Assembly: GCA_014281115.1 (NCBI GenBank) | Contig: JACONQ010000001.1 | Coordinates: 3,658,001 to 3,722,000 of the forward strand | From: Laburnicola sp. R22_1 | Lineage: Eukaryota > Ascomycota > Dothideomycetes > Pleosporales > Didymosphaeriaceae | Length of the DNA: 64,000 bases | Direction of reading: 5' to 3' | Shown: piece after piece, positions 11,904 through 21,652 of the stretch | How positions within the stretch are numbered: position 1 is the stretch's first letter | How the letters are laid out: the number at the start of each line of letters is the position of its first letter | The notes under the pieces: generated by a model | Told to the model about the DNA's origin: nothing | The model's input: only the letters and a program-made list of their open reading frames with translations | The model's database searches: none | Translations under genes and position numbers: made by a program

Positions 11904-12695
11904 ATGTCTTCGCGCGCCCGCAACATGGCTTCAAATACCACCGCAGCCCCCACCGTCTACTTCGGATTCGGCTCGAACCTCTGGCTCCACCAAATGTCCA
12001 TCCGCTGCCCGACTTCAACATACATCGGCGTGGCCCGCTTAAGCAACTACAAATGGATCATCAGGTAAGTCTCGCGGCTCCATAGCTACCCCAGTGCTCA
12101 CTAACCGACCAATAGTAAGTAAAATACTCTAGCAAGGCTGATCATGGTCCAAAATGGGCTTGCTGTTACGTTTGCTATCACCCTTCTGATGAGCAACTAC
12201 TGATGGTCCCGTTCCGTTATGTATGTAGATGACCGCGGCTATGCGAACGTTGTCGAAACCCCTTCATCCTCTTCATCTGATTACTCTCACGTGGTTTTCG
12301 GTCTCGTCTACACCCTCCAACCCAAAGACGAATCTCGTCTCGACGTCAACGAAGGCGTCCCGTACGCCTACACAAAAGAGCTTCTCACCTGCGACTTCTG
12401 GGAAGGTGAAGACGGGGAAAAGATAGATGTAACCCGTGCCCCCACAGCGACGAAGAAGATGCTGGTGTACATCGATAGGAAGCGAATCACGGAATCGAAG
12501 CCGCATGAAGAGTACGTTTACAGGATCAATAGGGGTATCGATGATGCGGTCAAGATGGGTGTGCCGAGAGGGTACGTGAAGCAGGTTGTGCGGAAATTCA
12601 TCACAGAGGAGAGGGAGGAAGTGGGGAGGAGGAAGAGTACAGAAGCTAAGGCGAGGAAGCAGGCTGTGCAGTTTGTGGATGAGAATGAGGGGTGA
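11904..12695 (+). CDS. Gamma-glutamylcyclotransferase-like protein
   Basis: This is a 208-residue member of the gamma-glutamylcyclotransferase fold family. These enzymes cyclise gamma-glutamyl amines or peptides to 5-oxoproline in glutathione turnover. The protein begins MSSRARNMASNTTAAP and carries YFGFGSNL at residues 19-26, the family's substrate-loop motif (YxxYGSN-like). The conserved stretch KWIINDRGYANVV follows. Coding segments are 11904-12063 and 12229-12695. The 165 bp between them cannot be removed as one ordinary intron in frame. They fit a twin intron, described separately, that restores the IIN-DRGYANV sequence expected of the family. A second possible start (Met8) exists. The Lys/Glu-rich C-terminus is poorly conserved. 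The exact substrate is unknown. Confidence 0.85.
12064..12228 (+). other. Probable [D1,2] stwintron (nested twin intron)
   Basis: Exon 1 ends ATCATCA at 12,063. Next comes g (12,064), then a full internal intron 12,065-12,115 (51 bp: gtaagt donor, CTAAC branch, aatag acceptor), then taagt. Removing the internal intron joins g to taagt and creates a new perfect gtaagt donor for an external intron ending gtatgtag at 12,228. The product reads ATC ATC AAT GAC CGC, which is in frame and matches the family. Splicing only the first intron gives an in-frame TAA within two codons. I tested other single donors and acceptors; none keeps both frame and homology. Confidence 0.75.
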
Positions 12696-13474
12696 GTGAG
12701 GGCATGTCATGGAGAGTAGGAGCGGAGGTCTTTGAAGGGGAACGAGGGGCGGAGGTTAAGGCTTACGATGAGGAAGTATGCTACGGATTTAGGGGTGTTG
12801 ACAAGTCATCAGAAAAAAAAGGATGTCGTGGGCAGGGATGTCAAATACAGGAGAGAGCTGGGGTGGGCCTGTATGGTCTGATGCCTCGGGGTTGTTGAAT
12901 CTGGGGGCACAGCATTAATTGCCATTCTCTTCGTTAAAAACATCAAGATAGACAAGATACAAGCGTATCAACAATATATTCCAGCATGACATACAACTCT
13001 TACGAGAGTCATCGGACAAGCCATCAAGATCAGTCGCAACCGAGAACTTGAATATTTGCACTGCCAAATGCCTATAGTAAATGATATCTAATCCGGAGTC
13101 TGGACTGGAAGGATTGATGGATGTAGTGCAAGTCTACGGACATGGCAAACGGCCTTTCCCGCATTCGCATAGCTCGGCTCGTCATGGGACCAAACGCCAA
13201 CCGTTAGCCTCATTGATTTACAATCACTAGATGATGTAAACTTGTGGTACATACAAAAATTCCTGTGGTCACGTTTGATGCTCTGCGAGTACATATGCCT
13301 AGTAGCGATGGGATACCTTGAACAAGGATATGTGGGAAAATTGCCTCTTTTATCTGTCATATCGGGCAACTAAGAGGCAAGGGCTCATTATGTCGATCAG
13401 AGTGAGGATCGTGGTTATGTATCGCTTGTGCGCAGCATTTATGGGTAGGGGGTTATCGTGGGGGGAGCTTACTT
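12696..13474. other. Convergent 3' intergenic region
   Basis: This stretch separates the stop codons of the cyclotransferase-like gene (+) and the Rrn11 gene (-). I see no gene, RNA or repeat. It presumably contains both 3' untranslated regions. Confidence 0.6.
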
Positions 13475-14680
13475 TCAAACGCCGGCATCCCACCCCGCAC
13501 CAGTTAATACCGCCATCCGTCTGGTGATGTGTTGCATCTTCATCTCTACACTCGAAGTCGTGTCATTTAGAGCACCATTGCTTATGTCTGCGGCTCGGTC
13601 GAAGAAGGCCTGAGCCTGCTGTACAGCTCTCAGGCTCTCGGAACACCTCCTTATTCTCTCAGCAACAGGATCGGCATCTTCTTCAAAATCTTCGTCATTT
13701 GAAATGTAGTCCTCATCCTGATTTTGCTCTTGCGATCCTGTTTGGACCATTAACAAGTCGCTGATCCAGAGGCCGATGTTACCCCGCAGTCCAAGCAACT
13801 GTACATGTTTGTCGTAGGGAGGCGATTCCACAAGCTCATCTAACCTGTGACATATCTCTGTTGCACCTGCCAGCTCCTCTTCTCGTGTAGCTGCTTCAAA
13901 AGCACGCCTCTGCTCTGACAACATTGCAGTGCTTCCATCAAAAGACGTGCTTGTATCTGAGGACTGTGCAAGCGTCCGCTCGTACTGTTTCCGTGCGCGC
14001 CTGCTCTTCTCCAACACCTGCATGATCCAAACAGAGAAGAGGGGCGGGTAAAAGGTTGTCGCATCGATGCTATGGGGGTGACGCTTTGTCTTGTGGATGG
14101 GGTATTGGAGGATCAAGCGCTCGTAATACTCCCTCGCAAGCCGGAAGCCCAGGTCCGAGTACAAACAGTCGTCGACGAGGGGCTCATCTTGCCTGCCCAG
14201 GGTGGGGACGTGGTCGGCATGATGCGGAGGCTTTCGCCGAAGCAACAACTCGGCCCCCAGACCCCAGAGACCGTTGTTCCGGGGCTCGATGGGCATGCCG
14301 CGTGCTTGGGTTCTCAGAATCATGCCCCAAGCTCTTGCTGCACGGTGGTAATCTCCCTCGAGCAGACAGCGGTGCATGACGGTCGACAAGACGTCGAGAT
14401 GCGAGCGCCTCAGGGCGGGCACGTCGCTCCTCGCGCCCGCTGGCTGGCGCTTGAAAGGGGCATCGGCAGCGTAGATGGCAGGACGCAGGCCGGCAAGCTC
14501 CTGTTGGGTGGTGGCAGCATTGAAAGACGCCCTCGAGGCTCTGTCGTGGTGGTTGTCGTTGTTGTCGTGGTCGTCCTCGTCGTCGTGGCCGTGGGCGCGT
14601 TTCCGCTTGTGCTGCTGGCCCGCGCGCAGCGAGAGCGACGTCTGCTGGGCCGGCCGCAGCGGCGTAGCAAAGTGCTGCAT
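13475..14680 (-). CDS. RRN11: RNA polymerase I-specific initiation factor Rrn11-like
   Basis: This is an uninterrupted 401-residue protein. The region HLDVLSTVMHRCLLEGDYHR (residues about 93-112), followed by an AARAWGMILR helix, resembles the conserved core of fungal Rrn11. Rrn11 is a subunit of the core factor (with Rrn6 and Rrn7) that recruits RNA polymerase I to rDNA promoters. Later parts (YYERLILQYPIH, FYPPLFSVWI, a helical EEELAGATEICHRLDEL region) fit a TPR-like helical protein. The N-terminal 50 residues are low-complexity, rich in Lys/Arg and then Asp/His/Asn, encoded by an imperfect triplet tract (14,540-14,590). An acidic patch (DEDYISNDEDFEEDAD) lies near residue 325. It shares a 254-bp promoter with the RING gene. 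The assignment rests on motif memory. Confidence 0.7.
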   Translation of the reverse strand: MQHFATPLRPAQQTSLSLRAGQQHKRKRAHGHDDEDDHDNNDNHHDRASRASFNAATTQQELAGLRPAIYAADAPFKRQPAGARSDVPALRRSHLDVLSTVMHRCLLEGDYHRAARAWGMILRTQARGMPIEPRNNGLWGLGAELLLRRKPPHHADHVPTLGRQDEPLVDDCLYSDLGFRLAREYYERLILQYPIHKTKRHPHSIDATTFYPPLFSVWIMQVLEKSRRARKQYERTLAQSSDTSTSFDGSTAMLSEQRRAFEAATREEELAGATEICHRLDELVESPPYDKHVQLLGLRGNIGLWISDLLMVQTGSQEQNQDEDYISNDEDFEEDADPVAERIRRCSESLRAVQQAQAFFDRAADISNGALNDTTSSVEMKMQHITRRMAVLTGAGWDAGV

Positions 14681-14934
14681 GGCCGCGTGGTGGTCGTTGG
14701 GCGTGGGACTGCTGACGGGTGGTACTTGGCAGGGAAAGGCGGCAGGGGAAGGCCATCACGGGACCGCCACGCCGCTGCATCGTTGCATACATCACCGCCC
14801 CGGGCCGTGAGCCTTGCTGCAGCACCACTGCCACTGCCACGCCCTCCCCCCCCCCCTCTCTCTCCCCTCGCTCCCGCCCGTCTTCTCGGTCCCACCGGCC
14901 TCACGCTGCTGCTGCTGGCTGGCCGTCAACTACC
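14681..14934. promoter_or_regulatory. Bidirectional promoter, RRN11 / RING-H2 gene
   Basis: Only 254 bp separate the divergent start codons. The sequence contains a pyrimidine tract including a run of eleven C (14,846-14,856) followed by CT repeats. CT-rich tracts just upstream of start codons are common in filamentous fungal promoters. Confidence 0.6.
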
Positions 14935-17059
14935 ATGGGACAGGCCAGTTCTCGCGCCGCTCCTCCCGAGCGGCGGCCGCGCGCCCGGCCGCAATCGTGG
15001 GCGCCAGACATGGTGCACCAGCTCACGCCCGCCGCCTCTGCCTCTGCCTCCTCCTCCTCCTCCTCTCGCCTCGCCTCGCAGCCCTTCAACCCCTTCAACA
15101 TGCTGTCGACCCACCACGAGCATGCCGACGCCGCCCACGTCGCCGACGGCCTGCAACGCCGCCGCTCCTGCATGACGCGCGCCCGCTCGTCGCTCAGCGC
15201 ACTCCCAAACCTGCTGCACAGGCGCCCGTCGACCAGGCCGAGAGACGACCAGCACGAGGCCGCGTACGCCGCCCCGCCCCATGAGAGGCTCCGGCACCGA
15301 CTCACGACAAGCACCGGCTACGAGCGCGGCCCCTACCTGCCCAGAGTGCAGGTCCCCGAGCTGGATCTCGACTTTGACGAGCTGGCCAACGGCACCACCG
15401 CCACGCCTGCCAACCCACCGTTCCGCTTGGGCCCTGCTAGGCGGGATGGCAGAGCCCACTCGATGCTTCCGTCCTTCAGGCCCGACCGGAGTCTTCGGAA
15501 CATGACGAGCACGTTGCGCCGGCGCCGCTCGCCCATCCGCAGAGAGGAAGATCAGGCCGCCATGCTTTCGCGCCTGCTGTCGGTCGCTGCAGCCGCCACC
15601 GCAGCTTCGCTAATGGGCGACGACCACAGAGCAGTATCCGAGGCCCGAAACGTAGCGGGCGATGGTGAAGATGGCACGTTTGACAGCTTCTTACAGGCAC
15701 TGCAGAACGGGAGGATTGCTTCCGCCTTGAGACAGAGCAGCAACAGCGGTGAAGAGGGAGCCGATAGTGCAAGCGGCAGCAGCCAACCGCTCAACTTCTT
15801 CAGGATGTTTAGATTTGGATCTTCAACTGCGAACCAACAGAATGAAACGGACCCCGCCAGTCCTGACACCGTCAGAGAGGCTCCAGGAGAGGACGAGGGC
15901 GACGGTAGGATGGTCCCCATCATCATCGTCGGCATCAGGTCTATCAACCCAGGCAGCGGCAGCGGCAGTGAGCGGGACGATAACATTCCTCCCTTTCTCG
16001 ATGCCCTGTCCAGCTTCCCTACTCCTCTAGCAGCCCCTGGAGGCGAAGCAATGGATGGGCTGTTGCCCCAGCCGCCCAACACTACAAGGTTCAGCCATCG
16101 CCGGAGGGCATCTATGGGAGGCCTGAACAACTTTTCGTCCAGCTACGACAATCAGCGGTACCGCTCAGCACGACCGCGTCCGTGGTCTACCCTGACCGAT
16201 TCTCCAGCTGGCCCTCTGCCCCCTCCATCGACGCCAGCTAGTGCTGGCCTATCTACCGTCTCTTCCGGAGCAACCACGCCCACACTCGCAGCATCTCCAC
16301 CTTCTCCCACTGTCCAGCCTTCCAGTCCTTCCCGCCGTGGAAGTTTTATACGTCGCGCGGCCGGATCAAATTTGGAGCCGACCACCGAAGAACCTCAGAT
16401 CTACCGCCGCACGCCTCGCCAACGTCGCTTGAGCGAATCTGACTTTACAAGGTTTGGGTCCGGTTCCTCACGTAGAAATGGTGTTGTCGAGCCCGACAAC
16501 AACCCAGGAGAGGGCTCCAGGAGTTGGATCATCTATGTGCTTGGCGGTAGTTATCCCGAGAACCATCCCATACTTACCACACCAAGCCTTTTCACAGATA
16601 CGCCCACATACGAGGATATGCTCTTGCTCTCGAGCCTGCTTGGGCCTGCGAAACCACCGGTGGCGAGCGAAGAAGATGTTGCTGCCGCGCCTGGACTCTT
16701 CAAGATTCGTTTGCAAGCGGGAACGCTGGTTGGCGAGGCCCAGGGGGGAGCTGACATTGTTGCGCTTCCCACCGATGCGCGCTGTCTTGTCTGCTTATCT
16801 GACTTTGAGGTCAACGAAGAAGCTCGCAGGCTAGTAAAATGCGGGCATCTGTTCCACAAGGACTGCATTGATAAGGTCTGTTTCGCGCTTCTTTATCCAC
16901 CTGACGGCTGCTAACGCGAGGTAGTGGTTGACGACTGGTCGCAATTCTTGTCCTCTTTGCAGAGCCCAAGGTGTCGATGAGACGACCAGCTCGCTTCGAG
17001 TGACGAACCTAGACCCCGATCCCAACGTTGCCGATGCCTCTAGTCAAACCGTTGCGTGA
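14935..17059 (+). CDS. RING-H2 finger protein, putative N-myristoylated E3 ligase
   Basis: Two exons (14935-16875, 16925-17059; 49-bp intron) encode 691 residues. The start ACCATGG encodes MGQASSRAAPP. Gly2 plus Ser6 matches an N-myristoylation signal, suggesting membrane anchoring (inference). The long middle is Ser/Pro/Arg-rich and probably disordered. The C-terminal RING-H2 has Cys617, Cys620, Cys636, His638, His641, Cys644, Cys656 and Cys659, and the intron lies between DCIDK and WLTTGRNSCPLCR inside it. Such domains bind E2 enzymes and transfer ubiquitin; the substrate is unknown. Open sequence continues upstream of 14,935 in frame, but the Kozak context, the MGQxSS start and the shared promoter favour this Met. 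Confidence 0.85.
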
Positions 17060-20000
17060 TGGCCTGGTGCGTGATCGAACCCTCAGCTACGATCTTGGTC
17101 TGTGGGCTTTGTGCCTGGTACCCCCGCAAAGGGGTTTCAATTCCCTCACGTACTGGTCCATCACCCTAATCGAGCGTACGATTCCGTTTCATTGGATACA
17201 CCCGGTACCGATGCTCACCTCGTTACCAACATCATATTTTGCCTGAGTGCATGCACCTACAGCTTGTAATTTCAGGGTTTCAATTGTAGCGTTCGGCGTT
17301 CTAGTTGCGGTTCAGGGAGAGAGACCCTGTGTTATGGGTAGGGATACAGGCAGAACTCCAGGGAAATATGGGGACCGGGACTTTCGGCATTTCCGGAAGC
17401 GATCAAACAGGCACCGAAGCCTGACTTGTGTTTAGGGGTATACCCACGGCGAAAAGGGTTTCTGGGGCGCATGTAAGCGTGCACGACTGCTACGACCATT
17501 TCATAAATACTTGTTCCCGGAACTGAACCCGATGTATATGGCTTTCTTGTGTGGGATTTCTAATGCGACGTGGCATAGCATCGGCATGCACTTACGGCTT
17601 CGATCAACAATGAAAACATGTGAACGTCCTAATGGGTGTGCTGCGAGAACTAGCCAGTGACATGAGTGTTCAGGGGAAATCACGCAAGGAAATTGTAAGC
17701 CCACAGCTACGATGGCTCAAATTTACGTTCATTCCGGACCTGTCACGTTTACCGCGGTATCACGAGCAACATCCATACATGTATCGTACCATTAGTGGGA
17801 ACGGGGGCGCATCAAAAAGGCATCTCCCTCGTTCGCAGATGACGCTAGCAAACTGATCCGGTTCCGCGGCGAGAAGGGCGGATTGGTGGCGTGGGCGGAT
17901 CGCAGAGGAAGAAAGTGGATCATCATGGGGACATGTTGGGTTCTCCTTCTCTGTAGCGTGTGCGAAGGAGATACAGGCCTGCATAGAATTGTTGTTGGAC
18001 CTGCACTGAGTGGGGGTAGAGGCTGCTCTAACGCGGACGGGTGGGTAATGGGCCTGCTAGGGAAGGGCAATTCAAGAAGCTGCGATTTGGGCCTACAAGT
18101 GCCATGAATCATGAGGGTCTGTTGCAAAAGTACCGAGATGCGAGGCGACGGACCGAGATGACGAGCAGAGGGAATGAGCATGGTGTTGCGGAACTGCGAT
18201 CTCGGAGGGATGCTCGTTCATTGAGTTGCTACAGAGGCGGCAGCCCGAGAAGGCAAGCATGGGGGTTGAGCATGGACGAGGACTTGGGAGAAGAACGGGA
18301 TGATGAAAGGATTTGCTGATACTATTTTGATGTGACGGCTATGCTCGATGGAGATGACTTTACGAGGGAGTGGAGATGGCATACCAGGGAGTGGAGATTG
18401 TTGAATCCCCGCGCTTACGGTGATTCCAGTCGCCTAACAAACGGCTTCTGTGCGCCGGCAATTCTACCCCAAGCGGATATGTATGTATGGGTGGGGCGTA
18501 GCCGCAGCGCAGGATGAATCGATAGCCTTCGACGAGCAGGGGAGTGGAGATATCGGAGCCCACGTCCCGCTTGCTGCCACCCCCGGGCTTGATTTTTGGC
18601 TTCTTCCGACTATTCGGATTACGGTCCCGCCTACCCTGCCTATTAGGCTACCTATCCTAAGCACTTGACTTCAAAGAGTCAGCGAGGTCGTATAACCAGC
18701 AGACCTCATACGACCAAATACGCATACGGAGGATGAGATGTGTGTCACAGAATGCCACCAGTAAACTTTGTCGGTGCAGGAGTGTTAGTCGGGTGAATTT
18801 GACAGGACTGGAGTCGTAACCCGTGGAGCGGACGCAACATTTGCACCTGACGTCGGGGTTCTATGCGCACTGTCACTTGACCGTTTGTCATGCCGTGTCT
18901 CTCTTTGATACGGCAGCACAAAGGCAGAGGGTGAACTCTATGCTGTGCTCTTACGATGCAGCAGACATGTGGTACATTTGCGACAAGGGCAGAGGCATCC
19001 TACTCTGGTAATAAAACGGAAATTGCCCATATACTCGGAGTGTGTAGGCAACCTTGCTGGGCGCCGAAGCTCACGTCAGTCTGGCATCTCTATGTAGCGT
19101 TCTGCTGTACAAAGACGCGTGACGGTCACCAGCAGCGGACGGATCCCTGGACCGTCTACACCGATTACTAGCCTGCGTCACTGCCTTTTGTACGCACTGC
19201 TACGCTGTACAGTCGCAGGGAGGGAGCTTGCAGAGGACGGCGCTCAACATATCAGCAACCAACGTCTGTCTGTCCTTTTGGCCATGGCGCGGCAAAGGGT
19301 CGCACGGGTTTCAGAGCTTCGCAGCCATATGTGCGTTTCACAGTCGATCGACACGGCTCATGACGAGCGCCGGAGCAGGGGTCAAGCCTGGACATGCACG
19401 TGGCGGCATTCCACAGCGCCGGTATGGGCTCTTGGCTGTCCGCTCTCTGTTCTGTGCGAGTCAAGCACTAGGAAATGAATACCGCGTCGGATGGACCGCC
19501 AGTTGCACCCAGCAGCTGCCGGCAGGTAGCTGCTCGCCCGCTCTTGGCGTAGGGGGGTGTTTACGGCAGGCGTTTGCCGAGCGGCATGGTGGATGGGGGA
19601 TGGCCGGATGGTGCAAAGAAAGGCAGAAGAAATCCAAAACCTCGACCGAAGTCCACGCCTTGTACCTTTTAGCGCGCTCACTGTTCGGACTGTCCATGTC
19701 CACCACTCAGATGGCAGCGGCCGCGGTGCAACACTAGCAGAAAGGTGCGGGATCTTCGTTCATGTTCGATGGAGGTAAGGTTTAGGTCTGACCATGCATA
19801 CATGTCTGATGTATCATTGTATACCTGCACAGTGGACCCTCCCGCAACTCTACCACAGTAACTGTCTGCTGGCGGCGCACAAGAGGAATTGCATGATGCC
19901 AGGAGAGCGTTGGACGCGGCATCAGGGGGTACTGTGGTGTGGTCGTCCCTCGCTGGAGAGTCCAACGCCTCGAGAGGAATCCCCGAGGAGGGACGACGCC

Positions 20001-21652
20001 GGCGCCGTGCTGGATCGGGGCGGATGCGCTGCTGGGACGTCCAAAGCACCGGGACGGCGGTGGGCTGACGGGCTACAGCCAGCATTTGCTTCTTTTCTGC
20101 CGCCCACAACGTCTGTCACGGCAACAGGGGGCGTTTATTTTGGGCCTGCAGCTAGCCGGGTTGGGCGAATGGATATCAGTCAATATCTGACGCCGTCTGG
20201 ATGAGGCTCGAGGGGGACGGGGATGCGGACGCGGACGAGGGCCAGTGGCTGGCTGCAAGCAATAATGGCCGCCCGTCGTGCGCCGGCGCTCGCACCGCTT
20301 CGGGGCGCCTCCCAGAGAGTCTACTGTACTGTCTATCCACAAGCTTGCTGCCCTTCGTGCCGCCGGCCTCACGCGACAATTGAGTAAGGGAGCCGTGGAG
20401 CCTGGAGCCTGGGAGGGATTCGAGGGAACACGAACACGAACACCAAGCCCAAGTGCCGTCGAGTCGTCTCCACCCCACGCCGCGTCTGCCATTCGTCGAC
20501 CGGCATCCTGATCCATTCGACTCATCACTAGGTGCTCCCGGTCCTGCTGTCATCTCACACGGCCTTCGCCCCACCTCACACCTGGCTCGCCGTTCGCTGC
20601 AAAGGCGATCCTGGCTTTATTAGGCTCCACGACGGCCAGCGCGCAATCGAAACAGGATGTGGTGGCCATCGAATGTCAAATGGCGGACCTCCGATGCCCT
20701 GGCCGCCGCTGTGGCCGCCAGGATGCCGCAAACTCCAAAGCGCTCAGGGCTGCTCGGCCTGCTCGGCACTGAATCAGTCAACAAGAAGAAGCATCGTCCC
20801 CCGAGGTGGACCCTTATAGTAGAGGCTGCTGAGGTGGACCCTTATAGCAGACGCTGCTATAGCGCCGCCCGTGGGCCGCCCTCAGCGTGGGCTGCGCTAA
20901 CATGGCAGCGGAAAGCGGAATCTCGTCCGGCGTGAACCAAGCCTTGCTGATGGCTGCCACTGGCACCCGTCCCAGCCTCCCAGGGCGAGAGGCACGTCTG
21001 TCTGCATGGTGGAGCGGCGGGCCAGGGTGGCCTTCATCCCCGCGGCTGTCTGGTGAGCACGCCGCCCGTCAGTGCCTCACCCTGGTTCGATGTCCCATTG
21101 TTGAGATACAGTACATCATACATGGCTTCTGTCGCAGGCACAAGCAGACACTGACGCACTGCCTGCCTCCCCGCGCTGCTGTCCCACCGCCGTTGACAGC
21201 ACCACCTCCAGTTTCAGACGGTCTCTCCACCTGCCGCCCACGGCCGCGCCTGTGTTGCGCCGCAAGTCCACCTTGCTGCCAGTGCCAGGTGAGCATCGAG
21301 GCGCTGAGGTATTGTTTAAAAGCCGGCCGGGGTCTCGTCGTCGAGCTAGCACGGGCCCCAGCGCAAGCTTCATCATTCATCTCGTGCATTTCGTCGTCTT
21401 CAAATACGGCCCAGCGGCGCCTACATAACCGCTGCGTGACTCCTCAGACACGCCTTGCTAGCACTCTACCGCCCGTGCCTGACGCCCGTGTGCAGGTCCC
21501 CATTGCTGCTTGCAGAGCGCTTGCACTTGTCCTCGGATCCCTGCTCCATCCTGGCCTTCCCGGGGCACGGATGACGTTGATCGCCCTTCGGCAACTCTCT
21601 CGTCACCATCCTTTACATTCGGCTGCCCAGTTCCCACGCCAGCAGTAACACC
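17060..21652. other. 4.6-kb stretch without a recognisable gene
   Basis: The sequence is of normal GC content. It holds many short overlapping open stretches on both strands; the longest is + 20,887-21,648, about 250 residues, low-complexity and without known motifs. None shows a domain, credible intron structure or coding bias. The right end probably contains the promoter and a long 5' leader of the Zn2Cys6 gene. The left end contains the RING gene's 3' region. A noncoding transcript is possible but cannot be shown. The only repeat found is a 28-bp duplication (20,803-20,858). Confidence 0.55.
20803..20858. repeat. 28-bp tandem duplication
   Basis: GAGGTGGACCCTTATAGTAG plus AGGCTGCT (20,803-20,830) is followed directly by the same 28 bp with two substitutions (20,831-20,858). 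It lies about 800 bp upstream of the Zn2Cys6 start codon. Confidence 0.9.

Noticed and set aside
12065..12228. Single or two independent introns in the cyclotransferase-like gene
   Set aside because: Every combination of visible GT and AG sites either breaks frame, meets a stop or inserts residues foreign to the family. Only the nested model fits.
14072..15175. 367-codon + strand open stretch crossing the RRN11/RING promoter
   Set aside because: It is antisense to RRN11 and out of frame with the RING gene, and is low-complexity (poly-Val, poly-Pro). A shadow of two real genes.
20887..21648. 253-codon open stretch just before the Zn2Cys6 gene
   Set aside because: Low-complexity Pro/Ser/Cys/Ala peptide with no domain, ending just upstream of the regulator's start. 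Most likely promoter or leader.
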